Shown: positions 1 through 9,840, counted from the stretch's first letter. The stretch: DNA of 59,620 bases from Deltaproteobacteria bacterium (GCA_005879535.1 VBKI01000059.1:13555-73174); one strand, 5' to 3'. Notes: generated by a model from the sequence alone, not told the origin. Translations and numbers: made by a program.

Positions 1-813
1 GACGCCCGCCGATCCGGCGGGAGGCGGTTCCGACCGCATCGGGCGTGACGCGCCGGGCGGGAGAGAAACTCTCTTCCGCCGTCCATCGTCGAACGGCTCG
101 CGAGGATCCTGGGGCGGCTCGTCGGCCGGCGCGACCACCAGGTCGAGCGCTGCCTGGCGCGGCGTCTGCCGCCGCGGCTCGACGATGCGCGCATCGTCGC
201 CCGCGAACAGATCGGCTTCGTCGCCGAACGAGACCGTCCGCGCTTTCGCAATCGCTGCCGCGGCGCCGCGCACCGCCAGCGCTCCTCCGGCGACTCCGAG
301 CTTCGCGGCGCCACGCGCCGCGTGCAGCGCCCACAGATCCGTCGCCACGACCAGCGCCGCGCCGCCGACCGCACAGAGCAGCACCGCCGCACCGGGAACG
401 GAAAGCGCCGATCGCGCTGCGAAGGAGAGCATCGCTCCCACTGCGCCGCCGGCAGGGTGGCCCTGGAGGCGCGCGTGCGCAGTCAGGTCGAGCAGACCCA
501 TGGCGCACAGCGAGAACGTCAACCAGGACCCGGCGCGCGCCAACGACAGCCGCGGCCGTCCGACGACCAGCGCGCAGGCAACGGCGAGGAAGAAGATCGC
601 CATCGCGTAGGCGCCGACCCCGATGACTTCGAGCAGCCCGCCTGCGAATCCGTACCCTACGGGCCCGGCCCAATTGCCGGTGAGGCCGCGAGGCCGGTAC
701 GACGAGAGCGCCAGGATGGCCAGCAGCGCCGCTCCCGCCAGGAGGATTCCGGCGACCGGCTTGTTCCAGCTCGCACCCTTCGGCGCCGACACGGTTTTCC
801 CCTTGCGCCCCAT
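1..813 (-). CDS. ftsK: DNA translocase FtsK, N-terminal part (cut by window edge)
   Basis: Reading leftward from ATG 813-811 gives 271 codons with no stop before the window edge, so the gene continues outside. The visible part has four hydrophobic segments at about residues 20-39, 56-85, 96-115 and 139-158. A polar Pro/Arg-rich linker begins near residue 195. This matches the FtsK/SpoIIIE four-helix membrane domain plus linker; the motor and gamma domains would lie off the left edge. FtsK anchors at the division septum and pumps chromosome termini during cell division. A GGGAGG ribosome-binding site sits 6-7 nt before the ATG, and a good promoter lies at 865-892. The family assignment rests on topology and linker only, since no Walker motif is inside the window. 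Confidence 0.75.
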   Translation of the reverse strand, partial: MGRKGKTVSAPKGASWNKPVAGILLAGAALLAILALSSYRPRGLTGNWAGPVGYGFAGGLLEVIGVGAYAMAIFFLAVACALVVGRPRLSLARAGSWLTFSLCAMGLLDLTAHARLQGHPAGGAVGAMLSFAARSALSVPGAAVLLCAVGGAALVVATDLWALHAARGAAKLGVAGGALAVRGAAAAIAKARTVSFGDEADLFAGDDARIVEPRRQTPRQAALDLVVAPADEPPQDPREPFDDGRRKRVSLPPGASRPMRSEPPPAGSAGV

Positions 814-864
814 CCGAACCTCCCGGGCGCACGACCACCGTTGCTGGCGGATGCGCCCGCGGCG

Positions 865-892
865 ACTTTAAGAGCGACCCCTGTTCCGTCAA
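865..892 (-). promoter_or_regulatory. Putative sigma-70-type promoter of ftsK
   Basis: On the minus strand TTGACG (892-887) and TAAAGT (870-865) are separated by 16 bp. This places the start of transcription about 45 nt before the ftsK ATG. Confidence 0.5.
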
Positions 893-925
893 CTTTTCGG
901 GTACGGCCGGGTCTGATACCGCCGC

Positions 926-954
926 TTTACAGGTTACAGTGCCGATCCTATAGG
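926..954 (+). promoter_or_regulatory. Putative sigma-70-type promoter of the zinc-ribbon gene
   Basis: TTTACA (926-931) and TATAGG (949-954) are separated by 17 bp. The predicted leader is about 20 nt and includes a GGGGGCG ribosome-binding site before ATG 980. It is back-to-back with the ftsK promoter. Confidence 0.55.
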
Positions 955-979
955 TCACCGTCCGCACGGGGGCGCCTCC

Positions 980-2539
980 ATGGAAGTCCGTTGCGACAAA
1001 TGCCAGGCCCGCTACCGCGTCGACGACGCGCGGATCGGCCCGCAAGGCCTCAGCATGCGCTGCGGAAAGTGCCAGAACGTCTTCAGGGTAATGCCGCCGG
1101 GGGCAGCCGCGGCAGAGCCTCCGCAGAAACCTGTTCCGCCCGCGCCGAAGACGCTGCCCCGGCCGAACGCGACCGCAATTTTCGCTGCGCCTCCTCTTCC
1201 GAACAGCATTCCGTCCCCCGCGAAACCACCGCCACAGGCTGCCGGGGCCGGGAGGCCGCCTCGGTCGCCGGCCGCGCGGGTACCGCCCACATCCGAGGAG
1301 GCGGCGGGCCGGACCATGATGTTTCCGACGGCGAACCTGCCTTCGCAGCCGGCCGCCGCGAAGAAGGCGCCGGTTCCTTCCAAGCCAGCCGCCGGCGGGA
1401 CCATGGTGTTTGGCGAGTCGCCCGCGAAGTCGGTGCCTCCGCCAGTGCCCGCCCGAGGTCCAAAACCTGCCGCCAAGGCGGCAGACGCAGCGCGATCGAC
1501 GATGATGTTCGGTGCGCCGCAACCCAGGATCCAGGCAGCGCCTGCCGCGGCGGTGCCGACGCCGGAGCCGGCTGCGCTCGCGGAACCGCCTGCGTCGCCT
1601 GAACCTGCGCTGGAAGAGCCTTCAGCGATCGATGGCATGCCGCCGCCGCCTTCAGCCGGCGAGGCAGACGGCCCCGCCGCCGAAGCGCCTGCGGAGGCGC
1701 CGCCGGCAGCGGAAGGTGACGAGATCGCCGGAGAGCCGGGGCGCGAGGCTGGAACCTTCGACCGGGCGCCGCCGCGGGCCCTGCTCGTCGGCGTCGCGGC
1801 GGGTCTCGTGCTCCTCCTGGCCGTTGGCGGCGGACTCGTCGCATACCGCAAGCTCGGGCGCCGCGCTCCGCCGGCCGCGGCGGTCGAGACGCTCTCGGCG
1901 GCGCAGGCCGAGGCCGAGAAAGATTCGCTCGCGTCGATCGCCAGCGCCGAGACGAAGGCGCGCGATGCGCTCGACGTCGCCGGCCCCAGGGCGCGCTTTC
2001 CGGAAGCAACCGCGGCGCTGGCGCGCGTCGAGATCCAGTGGGCGGATGCCCTCGCCGATCAGGCGAGTCGCATCGCGGAGAAGAACGCGGACGATCCCCG
2101 CGCCGCCCAACTGCAGGCGCAGGCCAAGACCAAGGTGAAGGCCGCCTTCGATCTGCTCTCTCCAGCGGCCAAGGCCAACGCGGGCTCGCCCGACGTGCAA
2201 CTCGCGTTCGCCGACTACTACCGGGCGAAGCGGCTGCCCTCGAGCATGAGCAGGTACCTCAAGGAGGTGAAGGACGAGCCGCGGGTGGCGCTGATCGAGG
2301 GCCTTGCGCTCCTGCAGGAGGACGACGGCGCGGAGAAGGCGCTGCCGAAGCTGAAGGCGGCGCTGGCGGCGAGCCCGCAGAGCGCGCGGATCCATTACCG
2401 GCTCGCACTCGCCCACCTCGCGCTCAAGGACGAGGGCAGCGCGCGTACGGAGCTGAAGGAGACGCTACGACTCTCCCCGCAGCACGAGCGGGCCCAGGCC
2501 CTTCTGGAGCAGCTCGGCGGCGCAGCGGAGCGGAAGTAA
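980..2539 (+). CDS. MJ0042-type zinc-ribbon, single-pass membrane, TPR protein
   Basis: The 519-residue protein starts with an MJ0042-type zinc ribbon (Cys5, Cys8, Cys28, Cys31). A Pro/Ala-rich linker of about 230 residues follows. The linker carries four spaced copies of a T-[MA]-[MVI]-F motif at about residues 64, 110, 140 and 172. One membrane helix lies at about 268-291. The C-terminal part (about 310-519) is helical and has TPR-like repeats in its last 120 residues. A cytoplasmic ribbon and linker with periplasmic TPRs is the simplest topology. Zinc-ribbon N-termini of this type are common in myxobacteria, where some act as docking modules, for example in the gliding protein GltJ. The partner here is unknown. 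It lies upstream of a zf-TFIIB protein and gatCAB, possibly in one transcript. Confidence 0.8.
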   Translation: MEVRCDKCQARYRVDDARIGPQGLSMRCGKCQNVFRVMPPGAAAAEPPQKPVPPAPKTLPRPNATAIFAAPPLPNSIPSPAKPPPQAAGAGRPPRSPAARVPPTSEEAAGRTMMFPTANLPSQPAAAKKAPVPSKPAAGGTMVFGESPAKSVPPPVPARGPKPAAKAADAARSTMMFGAPQPRIQAAPAAAVPTPEPAALAEPPASPEPALEEPSAIDGMPPPPSAGEADGPAAEAPAEAPPAAEGDEIAGEPGREAGTFDRAPPRALLVGVAAGLVLLLAVGGGLVAYRKLGRRAPPAAAVETLSAAQAEAEKDSLASIASAETKARDALDVAGPRARFPEATAALARVEIQWADALADQASRIAEKNADDPRAAQLQAQAKTKVKAAFDLLSPAAKANAGSPDVQLAFADYYRAKRLPSSMSRYLKEVKDEPRVALIEGLALLQEDDGAEKALPKLKAALAASPQSARIHYRLALAHLALKDEGSARTELKETLRLSPQHERAQALLEQLGGAAERK

Positions 2540-2554
2540 TCAGAAGGACTGGAG

Positions 2555-2881
2555 ATGACCATCGAGAGGCCGAGCAACTTCGAGGACGAGTACTTCGCGC
2601 GCGAGAACGCCGAGCGCCTGCGCAAGCTGCACTACGAGGAGCAGAAGCGCCTGCGGCAGAGCGAGAAGGACGCGCTGCGCGCGCTCCACGCCGGGCGCTG
2701 CTCCCAGTGCGGGGCGCTGATGGTGCCCGAGGACGCCGGCGGCGTGCGCATCCTCCATTGCCCGGCCTGCGGAGGCGCGTTCCTCGACAAAGCGACGTGG
2801 CATTTCCTCCATGCGCATTCCGAGCCGCACCGGGTCATCGACGCCGTGCTCAACTGGTTCAAGTCGGCGAACAAGCCGTAG
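2555..2881 (+). CDS. Small zf-TFIIB zinc-ribbon protein
   Basis: The 108-residue protein has a charged, helix-forming N-terminus (residues 9-45). A zinc ribbon follows with Cys49, Cys52, Cys69 and Cys72; the second pair lies in a CPACGGAFLD motif typical of the zf-TFIIB family (PF13453). No enzyme domain is present. Family members are small proteins of unknown role. AGAAGGA precedes the ATG at a good distance. It lies 15 bp after the zinc-ribbon/TPR gene and 11 bp before gatC, so it is probably co-transcribed with both. Confidence 0.75.
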   Translation: MTIERPSNFEDEYFARENAERLRKLHYEEQKRLRQSEKDALRALHAGRCSQCGALMVPEDAGGVRILHCPACGGAFLDKATWHFLHAHSEPHRVIDAVLNWFKSANKP

Positions 2882-2892
2882 GGAGCAGCACC

Positions 2893-3186
2893 GTGGCCAT
2901 CGATCGCGCCCAGGTGAGGCACGTCGCCCGCCTGGCCCACCTGGCGTTGTCGCCGGAAGAGGAAGAGCGTTTCGCCGCGCAGCTCGCGCACGTGCTCGAG
3001 TACATCGAGCGGTTGCAGGCGGTGGACGTCAGCGGCGTCGAGCCCCTCGCCTTCGCCGGCGATGCGCAGGCCGGCGTCGTCATGCGGGCGGACGAGCCGC
3101 GCCCGTGCCTGCCTCGGGAGAAGGTGCTTTCGCAGTCGCCGCAGCATGACGGGCAGGCATTTCTCGTGCCGAGGATCATCGAGTGA
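2893..3186 (+). CDS. gatC: Aspartyl/glutamyl-tRNA(Asn/Gln) amidotransferase subunit C
   Basis: The 97-residue protein has the typical GatC N-terminus ([18 protein letters not shown]) and the central VSGVEPLAF block. GatC stabilises the GatA-GatB complex that converts mischarged Glu-tRNA(Gln) or Asp-tRNA(Asn) to the amidated form. GTG 2893 is chosen because GGGAG lies 8 nt upstream and it gives the family length. The stop overlaps the GTG of gatA, so translation is coupled. Confidence 0.93.
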   Translation: MAIDRAQVRHVARLAHLALSPEEEERFAAQLAHVLEYIERLQAVDVSGVEPLAFAGDAQAGVVMRADEPRPCLPREKVLSQSPQHDGQAFLVPRIIE

Positions 3187-4643
3187 AGATCGACCTCCTT
3201 CCGCTCTCGCAGATCTCCGACGCGCTCGCCTCCGGAGCGGTGTCGCCGGAAGCGCTGCTCGAGGCGTCGCTCGCCCGGATCCGCGCCGTCGACGGCCGGC
3301 TGCACGCGTTTCTTCGTCTGACCACCGACGAGGCGGGGGCCGCGGCGAAGGCCTCCGCGCAGCGCCGCTCGAGCCGCAAGCCGCTGGGTCCGCTGGACGG
3401 CGTTCCCCTCGCGCTCAAGGACATCTTCTGCATGGAGGGCGTCGAGACCACCTGCGGGTCCAGGATCCTCGAGGGCTATGTCCCTCCCTACGATGCGACG
3501 GTCGTCCGCAAGCTGAAGCAGGCCGGCGCGGTGATCGTCGGCAAGCTGAACATGGACGAGTTCGCGATGGGCTCCTCCACGGAGAACAGCGCCTTCGGTC
3601 CGACCATGAACCCGTGGGACCTGTCCCGAACGCCGGGCGGTTCCTCGGGTGGCAGCGCGGCCGCGGTTGCCGCGCGCCTGGTCGCCGGCGCGTTCGGCAC
3701 CGATACCGGCGGGTCCATCCGGCAGCCCGCGGCGCTCGTGGGGTGCGTCGGGATGAAGCCCACGTACGGGCGCGTCTCGCGGTTCGGCGTCATCGCGTTT
3801 GCCAGCTCGCTCGATCAGGTCGGGCCGTTTGCCCAGGACGTGCGCGGAGTGGCGTACCTGCTCGGCGCGGTGGCGGGCCACGACAACGACGACCAGACCT
3901 CTTCGCCGCGCCCGGTGCCGGACTACGCAGCCGGTCTCGACCGGGGCGTGCGCGGTCTGCGGATCGGCGTGCCGCGCGAGTATTTCGGCGAGGGCCTGGC
4001 ACCGGAGGTGGAGCGCGCGGTGCGCGCCGGTGTCGAGAAGCTGCGCAGCCTCGGGTGCGAGATCCGCGACATCTCGCTGCCGAATTCGCCGCATGCAATC
4101 GCCACCTATTACATCGTGGCGACGGCGGAAGCGTCGTCCAACCTCGCTCGCTACGATGGCGTGCGGTACGGTCACCGGGCCAAGGCCACCCAGCTCCTCG
4201 AGATGTACGAGAAGACGCGGGCCGAAGGATTCGGCGCGGAGGTGAAGCGCCGGATCATGCTGGGAACGTATGCGCTCAGCTCCGGGTACTACGACGCGTA
4301 TTATCTGCGGGCACAGAAGGTCCGGGCGCTGATCCGGCGCGATTTCGACCAGGCGTTCGCAACCGTCGACGCGGTGCTGTCGCCGACGAGCCCGACGACG
4401 GCGTTCAAGCTGGGCGAGAAGTTGGACGATCCCCTTGCGATGTACCTGAACGACGTCTACACGGTCCCGGCGAACCTGGCGGGGCTTCCGGGCATCTCCG
4501 TCCCCTGTGGTTTCGATTCGAGGAAACTGCCGATCGGCCTGCAGTTGATCGGCAGACCGTTCGACGAAGAGACTCTGCTCCGCATCGCCCGCGCCGCCGA
4601 GCCGTCCGACTGCCCGCTGCCGCCGGTGTTGGAGGGCCGCTGA
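3183..4643 (+). CDS. gatA: Aspartyl/glutamyl-tRNA amidotransferase subunit A
   Basis: This is an amidase-signature enzyme of 486 residues, the full family length. It releases ammonia from glutamine for tRNA-dependent Gln/Asn synthesis. The catalytic Ser-cisSer-Lys triad is visible at Lys79 (in ALKDIF), Ser154 (in GGSSGGS) and Ser178 (in DTGGSIR). GTG 3183 overlaps the gatC stop by 4 nt, and gatB follows after 1 nt. The gatCAB order implies one transcript. Confidence 0.97.
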   Translation: MKIDLLPLSQISDALASGAVSPEALLEASLARIRAVDGRLHAFLRLTTDEAGAAAKASAQRRSSRKPLGPLDGVPLALKDIFCMEGVETTCGSRILEGYVPPYDATVVRKLKQAGAVIVGKLNMDEFAMGSSTENSAFGPTMNPWDLSRTPGGSSGGSAAAVAARLVAGAFGTDTGGSIRQPAALVGCVGMKPTYGRVSRFGVIAFASSLDQVGPFAQDVRGVAYLLGAVAGHDNDDQTSSPRPVPDYAAGLDRGVRGLRIGVPREYFGEGLAPEVERAVRAGVEKLRSLGCEIRDISLPNSPHAIATYYIVATAEASSNLARYDGVRYGHRAKATQLLEMYEKTRAEGFGAEVKRRIMLGTYALSSGYYDAYYLRAQKVRALIRRDFDQAFATVDAVLSPTSPTTAFKLGEKLDDPLAMYLNDVYTVPANLAGLPGISVPCGFDSRKLPIGLQLIGRPFDEETLLRIARAAEPSDCPLPPVLEGR

Positions 4644-4644
4644 C

Positions 4645-6048
4645 ATGCCGGTCGCTGATTTCGAGCCAGTCATCGGCCTGGAAGTCCATGCACAACTGCT
4701 CACGCGGTCGAAGATCTTCTGCGGCTGCTCGACGCAGTTCGGCGCGCCGCCCAACACGCAGGTCTGCCCCGTCTGCCTCGGGCTGCCCGGCGCGTTGCCG
4801 GCGCTGAACCGGGCCGCCGTGGAGATGGCGATCAAGGCGGGCAAGGCATTCGGCTGCACCATCGCCAGACGCAGCATCTGGGCGCGCAAGAACTACTTCT
4901 ACCCGGACCTGCCGAAGGGCTATCAGATCTCGCAGTACGAGGTGCCCATCTGCTCCGGCGGCGCGGTCCCGGTGCCCGGACTGGGGAAGATCGGCCTCGA
5001 GCGCATCCACCTCGAGGAGGACGCCGGAAAGAACATCCACACCGAGCGCGGCAGCGAGGTCGACCTGAACCGTTCGGGCGTACCCTTGATCGAGATCGTA
5101 GGGAAACCGGAGCTGCGTTCGGCGGAGCAGGCGAGCGAATATCTCAAGGCGATCCGCCTGGCCCTGATCTATCTCGGGATCAACGACGGCAACCTCGAGG
5201 AAGGGTCGTTCCGCTGCGACGCCAACGTCTCCGTCCGCCCGAAGGGGGCGACGAAGCTCGGCACCCGGGTCGAGCTCAAGAACATCAACTCCTTTCGCTT
5301 CGTCCGGCAGGCAATCGACTACGAGATCGCGCGCCAGGTGGAGCTGATCGAGAGCGGCGGCAAGGTGACTCAGGAGACGCGGCTGTTCGACAACGAGAAG
5401 AGCGTGACCCGCCCGATGCGCAGCAAGGAGGAGGCGAACGACTACCGCTACTTTCCCGAACCGGATCTCCCGCCGCTGGTCGTATCGCAGGAGCTGCTCG
5501 ACACCGTCCAGGTGCCGAAGCTTCCGCAAGCGATCGCCGACGAGCTCATCACGGCTGGCGTTCCACAGGCCGACGCCCGCACGATCGTGAGCGATCCGCG
5601 CCTCGTCGACACGCATCGCCGCATCGGCGGAGATCCGAAGCGCGCGGCGCTGTTCGTGGTCGGCGAGCTGGCCCGAGCGGTCAACGAGAACGAAGCCGAT
5701 CTCGGAGCGCTGAAGTTCGACCCGGCGCTGGTCCGGGACGTGTGGAAGCTGCAGGACGGAGGCTCGATCTCCTCGACGGCGGCGAAAGAGGTTCTTGGCG
5801 AGCTGATCCGGACCGGGGAAGCGCCCCAGCGGATCGTCGAACGGAAGGGCCTTGCCCAGGTCTCCGATGAAGGCGCGCTCGAAGCCGTGGTCGACGCCGT
5901 GATCGCGCGCAACCCGGGAGAAGTGGAGAAGTACAAAGGCGGCAAGACCAACCTGCTCGGGTTCTTCGTCGGCCAGGCGATGAAGGAGCTCAAAGGCAAG
6001 GGAAACCCCGGCGTCCTCAACACGCTGTTCCGGAAGAAGCTCGGCTGA
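4645..6048 (+). CDS. gatB: Aspartyl/glutamyl-tRNA amidotransferase subunit B
   Basis: GatB (467 residues) is the kinase/transamidation subunit that activates the mischarged aminoacyl-tRNA. The N-terminus has FEPVIGLEVHAQL and four cysteines (Cys26, Cys28, Cys41, Cys44), which bind zinc in homologues. The region near residues 75-85 reads RKNYFYPDLPKGYQISQ. The C-terminal YqeY-like tail ends in the usual helical domain (NPGVLNTLF). It starts 1 nt after gatA. The last A of its TGA begins the ATG of a broken small ORF. Confidence 0.97.
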   Translation: MPVADFEPVIGLEVHAQLLTRSKIFCGCSTQFGAPPNTQVCPVCLGLPGALPALNRAAVEMAIKAGKAFGCTIARRSIWARKNYFYPDLPKGYQISQYEVPICSGGAVPVPGLGKIGLERIHLEEDAGKNIHTERGSEVDLNRSGVPLIEIVGKPELRSAEQASEYLKAIRLALIYLGINDGNLEEGSFRCDANVSVRPKGATKLGTRVELKNINSFRFVRQAIDYEIARQVELIESGGKVTQETRLFDNEKSVTRPMRSKEEANDYRYFPEPDLPPLVVSQELLDTVQVPKLPQAIADELITAGVPQADARTIVSDPRLVDTHRRIGGDPKRAALFVVGELARAVNENEADLGALKFDPALVRDVWKLQDGGSISSTAAKEVLGELIRTGEAPQRIVERKGLAQVSDEGALEAVVDAVIARNPGEVEKYKGGKTNLLGFFVGQAMKELKGKGNPGVLNTLFRKKLG

Positions 6049-6167
6049 TGCGCAAGCGATTGCCCTCGCCCTCCTGCTCGCCGGCTGCAGGTCGACTCCC
6101 AAGCGCGAGCCGCAGCTCCGGGAGGCGCCTCGTCGCGGAAGCGGACGCACTGGAGAAGGCGAAGTAG
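6048..6167 (+). pseudogene. Broken small lipoprotein-like ORF
   Basis: ATG 6048 overlaps the gatB stop and opens a 39-codon frame ending in TAG 6167. The frame's own product is Ser/Pro/Arg-rich and not protein-like in its middle. The next frame between about 6055 and 6110 encodes IALALLLAGC, a clean lipobox, followed by RSTPKREPQ. The original frame then ends in a plausible EADALEKAK. The most economical reading is a small lipoprotein of about 40 residues disrupted by two compensating indels. A chance arrangement cannot be excluded. Confidence 0.3.
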
Positions 6168-6170
6168 TCT
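6165..6170 (+). promoter_or_regulatory. TAnnnT hexamer 6 nt before GTG 6177
   Basis: TAGTCT is followed by 6 nt and the GTG start of the next gene. This spacing is expected for a -10 element driving a leaderless mRNA. No -35 is evident. Confidence 0.35.
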
Positions 6171-6176
6171 CGGCCC

Positions 6177-6506
6177 GTGCCGGCAGTGTTCGCCACCTTC
6201 CTGCTCCTCTCGCTCGCGCTCGCGGGCGCGCTCGCCTTCTCCGCGCCGAAGACGCGGCGCTGGCTGAAATGGGTGCTGCTGCTCTCGCTCGCCCTCGCCT
6301 GGCTCGCTCTCGGTTTCGCCGTGAGGGACATCGTGCAGCGCACCTCGGCGACGCTGGTGACGCCAGGCGGGGCGCGGCAGCCCCGGCTGGTGGAGCAGGC
6401 CGCGCGCGAAGGAGCGACGCTGGTCGCCTCGCTGGGCGGACCGGCGCTGCTCGCGACGTTCCTCGCGTGGCTTGCGGTGAGGGCGACGCGGCCCGGCCGG
6501 GGCTAG
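6177..6506 (+). CDS. Small integral membrane protein, unknown function
   Basis: The 109-residue protein has hydrophobic segments at about residues 3-21, 29-49 and 84-102. A polar stretch between the second and third segments contains VRDIVQRTSATLVTPGG. No known family is recognised. There is no Shine-Dalgarno sequence before GTG 6177, but TAGTCT lies 6 nt upstream, so a leaderless start is plausible. The gene lies between gatB and an acetyltransferase, and nothing indicates its role. Confidence 0.55.
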   Translation: MPAVFATFLLLSLALAGALAFSAPKTRRWLKWVLLLSLALAWLALGFAVRDIVQRTSATLVTPGGARQPRLVEQAAREGATLVASLGGPALLATFLAWLAVRATRPGRG

Positions 6507-6540
6507 GGCGAATCTCATGAGGTGTACAGTCTCAGAAATA

Positions 6541-6572
6541 GTCGCCAAGCCGCCTTCGGCGGCCGCGACTAG
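6541..6572 (+). repeat. 32-bp hairpin repeat (REP-like), copy 1
   Basis: The element forms a stem with arms GTCGC and GCGAC around a 6-bp GCCGCC/GGCGGC hairpin with a TTC loop. Its reverse complement recurs at 13346-13377 with 31 of 32 bases identical. It lies between a small membrane protein gene and a GNAT gene. Confidence 0.7.
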
Positions 6573-6575
6573 AAT
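6570..6575 (+). promoter_or_regulatory. TAGAAT -10-like hexamer 6 nt before ATG 6582
   Basis: TAGAAT matches the -10 consensus at 5 of 6 positions and ends 6 nt before the start codon of the GNAT gene, which has no Shine-Dalgarno sequence. It overlaps the end of the hairpin repeat. No -35 is evident. Confidence 0.4.
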
Positions 6576-6581
6576 CGACTC

Positions 6582-7034
6582 ATGCAGCTCGTGCCCGTGG
6601 ACCGCAGCGGACCTCATCTCGACGAGGTCCGGACTCTGCTCGGCGAATACTGGCGATCGTTCGGGTTCACCCCGTGCTTCCAGGGATTCGACGAGGAGCT
6701 CGCGAGTCTCCCCGGCGCTTATGGTCCACCCCGCGGCGCGCTGCTGCTCGCTCCGGGGCAGGGCTGCGTCGCGCTCCGCCCCCTCGACGCCGCGACGGCC
6801 GAGATGAAGCGCCTATATGTGCGGCCGGGCGCGAGAGGCACCGGCCTGGGGCGGTCTCTCGCCCTGGCGGCAGTGGCGCACGGGCGCGAATCGGGCTTCT
6901 CGCGCGTCGTCCTCGACACCATCGCCGAGAGAATGGCGGAGGCCGTCGCGCTCTACACATCGATGGGATTCCACCCCATTCCTCCGTACTCCGGCACCCC
7001 GGGAGTGCTCTGCATGGAGCTCCTGCTGCGATGA
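6582..7034 (+). CDS. GNAT-family N-acetyltransferase
   Basis: The 150-residue protein is one GNAT domain. The acetyl-CoA-binding motif A is visible at about residues 78-95 ([17 protein letters not shown]), followed by the helix and the typical [13 protein letters not shown] motif B near residue 128. GNAT enzymes transfer an acetyl group from acetyl-CoA to an amine; the substrate cannot be told. The stop overlaps the mtnA ATG by 4 nt, so the two are coupled. ATG 6582 has no ribosome-binding site and may be leaderless. Confidence 0.85.
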   Translation: MQLVPVDRSGPHLDEVRTLLGEYWRSFGFTPCFQGFDEELASLPGAYGPPRGALLLAPGQGCVALRPLDAATAEMKRLYVRPGARGTGLGRSLALAAVAHGRESGFSRVVLDTIAERMAEAVALYTSMGFHPIPPYSGTPGVLCMELLLR

Positions 7035-8041
7035 GCTTCCGCACCCTCTGGTTCGAGGACGGCACACTGCACCTGCTCGATCAGCGGCGGCTTCCCGCCC
7101 AGGTCGAGATCGTCCAGGCGCGCACCGCGCGCGAGACCGCGCAGGCCATCCGGGAGATGATCGTGCGCGGCGCTCCCGCCATCGGTTGCGCCGCGGCCTA
7201 CGGCCTCGCGCTGGCAGTTCGGTCCGGTGAGAATTTCGCCGAGGCCCGCAGCGCCCTGCTCGATTCGCGACCGACGGCCGTGAACCTGCGTTGGGCGGTG
7301 GAGCGCCTGTCGGCGGTGCAGCCCAGGACGTTCGAGGCGTTGCGTGCCGAAGCGGACCGCGTGCTGGCGGAGGACCTCGCTGCCTGCAGGGCCATCGGCC
7401 GCCAGGGAGCGGCGCTGGTGCCGGACGGACGTGGAATCCTCACCCACTGCAACGCCGGAGGGCTCGCGACCGCCGGATACGGCACCGCGCTCGGCGTGGT
7501 TCGCGCCGCACTGGAGGCAGGGAAGAAGTGCGCGGTGTTCGCCGACGAGACACGCCCCTGGCTGCAGGGAGCGAGGCTGACCGCCTGGGAGCTCCTGCAG
7601 GACGGCATTCCCGTCACGTTGCTGCCGGACGCGGCGGCCGCTTCGTTGCTCTCGAGCGGCAGGATCGGCTGCGTGGTGGTCGGCGCCGACCGGATCGCCT
7701 GCAACGGCGATACGGCGAACAAGGTCGGGACGTATCCGCTCGCCTTGGCTGCCGACGCCGCCCAGGTGCCCTTCTTCGTTGCCGCCCCGACGAGCACTGT
7801 CGACCTGCGCGCCTCGAGCGGGCGCGAGATCCCCATCGAGGAGCGCGCGCCTTCCGAGGTCACCCACCTCGCCGGATCGCGGGTCGCCGCCGAAGGCGTG
7901 CACGTCTTCAATCCAGCCTTCGACGTGACGCCCTCGCGCTACATCACCGCCATCGTCACCGAGTGGGGCGTGGCGCGTCCGCCGTACGAGCGGACGCTTG
8001 CGGCGCTGGTCAGGCGCGAAAACCCGCCCGAAGGGCGATAG
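7031..8041 (+). CDS. mtnA: S-methyl-5-thioribose-1-phosphate isomerase
   Basis: MtnA converts methylthioribose-1-phosphate to methylthioribulose-1-phosphate in the methionine salvage pathway. The 336-residue protein has the catalytic Cys140 (in [10 protein letters not shown]) and Asp220 (in [13 protein letters not shown]). It also has the [14 protein letters not shown] motif near residue 45 and the C-terminal [18 protein letters not shown] block. ATG 7031 is chosen because it overlaps the GNAT stop and gives the family N-terminus. No other methionine-salvage gene is in the window. Confidence 0.95.
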   Translation: MSFRTLWFEDGTLHLLDQRRLPAQVEIVQARTARETAQAIREMIVRGAPAIGCAAAYGLALAVRSGENFAEARSALLDSRPTAVNLRWAVERLSAVQPRTFEALRAEADRVLAEDLAACRAIGRQGAALVPDGRGILTHCNAGGLATAGYGTALGVVRAALEAGKKCAVFADETRPWLQGARLTAWELLQDGIPVTLLPDAAAASLLSSGRIGCVVVGADRIACNGDTANKVGTYPLALAADAAQVPFFVAAPTSTVDLRASSGREIPIEERAPSEVTHLAGSRVAAEGVHVFNPAFDVTPSRYITAIVTEWGVARPPYERTLAALVRRENPPEGR

Positions 8042-8042
8042 C

Positions 8043-8071
8043 TTGACTCCATGACTCCGACCCGCTAGATC
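8043..8071 (+). promoter_or_regulatory. Putative promoter of rplU-rpmA-obgE
   Basis: TTGACT (8043-8048) and TAGATC (8066-8071) are 17 bp apart, immediately after the mtnA stop. They would give a leader of about 70 nt before rplU. Confidence 0.45.
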
Positions 8072-8094
8072 GCCCGTTCCTTTCCGCGCCTGGC

Positions 8095-8133
8095 GGCGGG
8101 ACTTCCCTGCCCGCCGGGCCGGTTCCAAGCCGG
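8095..8133 (+). promoter_or_regulatory. Structured leader upstream of rplU
   Basis: A perfect 6-bp stem (8095-8100 with 8110-8115, 9-nt loop) is followed by a 4-bp CCGG stem (8119-8122 with 8130-8133). The ribosome-binding site AGGAG lies just after. Leaders of rplU operons are known sites of ribosomal-protein feedback in some bacteria; whether this one acts so is inference. Confidence 0.35.
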
Positions 8134-8151
8134 AAAGCCAGGAGATCTCCG

Positions 8152-8457
8152 ATGTACGCAGTCGTCAGGACGGGTGGAAAGCAATACCGGGTCAAGGAAG
8201 GCGACCTTCTCAAGGTGGAGAAGCTTGCCCAGGACGTCGGCGCCAAGGTGGAGCTCGAGGTGTTGCTGGTGGGCGAGGGCGCGGACGTGAAACTGGGGGC
8301 TCCGCTCGTCTCCGGAGCCAGCGTCCGGGCCGAGGTGGTCTCGCACGGCAAGCGCCGCAAGCTCTGGCACTTCCGCACACAGGAAGAGGGCTGGGACCGG
8401 ATCCGAGGGCACCGCCAGCCGTATACCGAGCTCCGGATCACTGGTATCTCGAGCTAA
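8152..8457 (+). CDS. rplU: 50S ribosomal protein L21
   Basis: The 101-residue protein begins [18 protein letters not shown], the L21 signature, and ends with the [12 protein letters not shown] block. L21 binds 23S rRNA in the large subunit. AGGAG precedes the ATG. rpmA starts 13 nt downstream and obgE follows, the usual conserved order. Confidence 0.97.
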   Translation: MYAVVRTGGKQYRVKEGDLLKVEKLAQDVGAKVELEVLLVGEGADVKLGAPLVSGASVRAEVVSHGKRRKLWHFRTQEEGWDRIRGHRQPYTELRITGISS

Positions 8458-8470
8458 AGGACGCAAAGCG

Positions 8471-8743
8471 ATGGCGCACAAAAAAGGTCAGGGGTCCTCG
8501 CGCAACGGGCGAGACTCGCCGGGACAGCACCGGGGCATCAAGGTGTTCGGCGGCGAGGCGGTCGTGCCAGGGAACATCCTCGTTCGCCAGGTCGGCACCC
8601 GGGTGCATCCCGGACGCGGTGTCGAGATGGGCCGCGACTTCACGCTCTACGCGGTGGTCGTGGGCAACGTGAAGTACCAGAAGGGACGCGGCGATCGCGT
8701 CTACGTGCACGTCGAGCCCGCCAAGGCGCAGGCTCAGGCGTAA
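8471..8743 (+). CDS. rpmA: 50S ribosomal protein L27
   Basis: The 90-residue protein starts [16 protein letters not shown] and carries the L27 core ([17 protein letters not shown]). L27 reaches towards the peptidyl-transferase centre. The N-terminus has no cleavable extension of the Firmicutes type. It lies 13 nt after rplU with AAAGGA as its ribosome-binding site. Confidence 0.97.
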   Translation: MAHKKGQGSSRNGRDSPGQHRGIKVFGGEAVVPGNILVRQVGTRVHPGRGVEMGRDFTLYAVVVGNVKYQKGRGDRVYVHVEPAKAQAQA

Positions 8744-8784
8744 GGCCCGCGCCGCGGTGGTCCGGCACAGGCCGCCGGAACGCC

Positions 8785-9836
<1,052 letters not shown>

Positions 9837-9840
<4 letters not shown>

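Noticed and set aside
2859-4889. 676-codon minus-strand frame opposite gatCAB
   Set aside because: gatC, gatA and gatB are certain on the other strand, and the antisense product has no recognisable motif.
8042-8151. SAM or other metabolite riboswitch before rplU or at mtnA
   Set aside because: mtnA starts inside the preceding gene, so it has no leader. The rplU leader shows only simple hairpins that fit no riboswitch I know.
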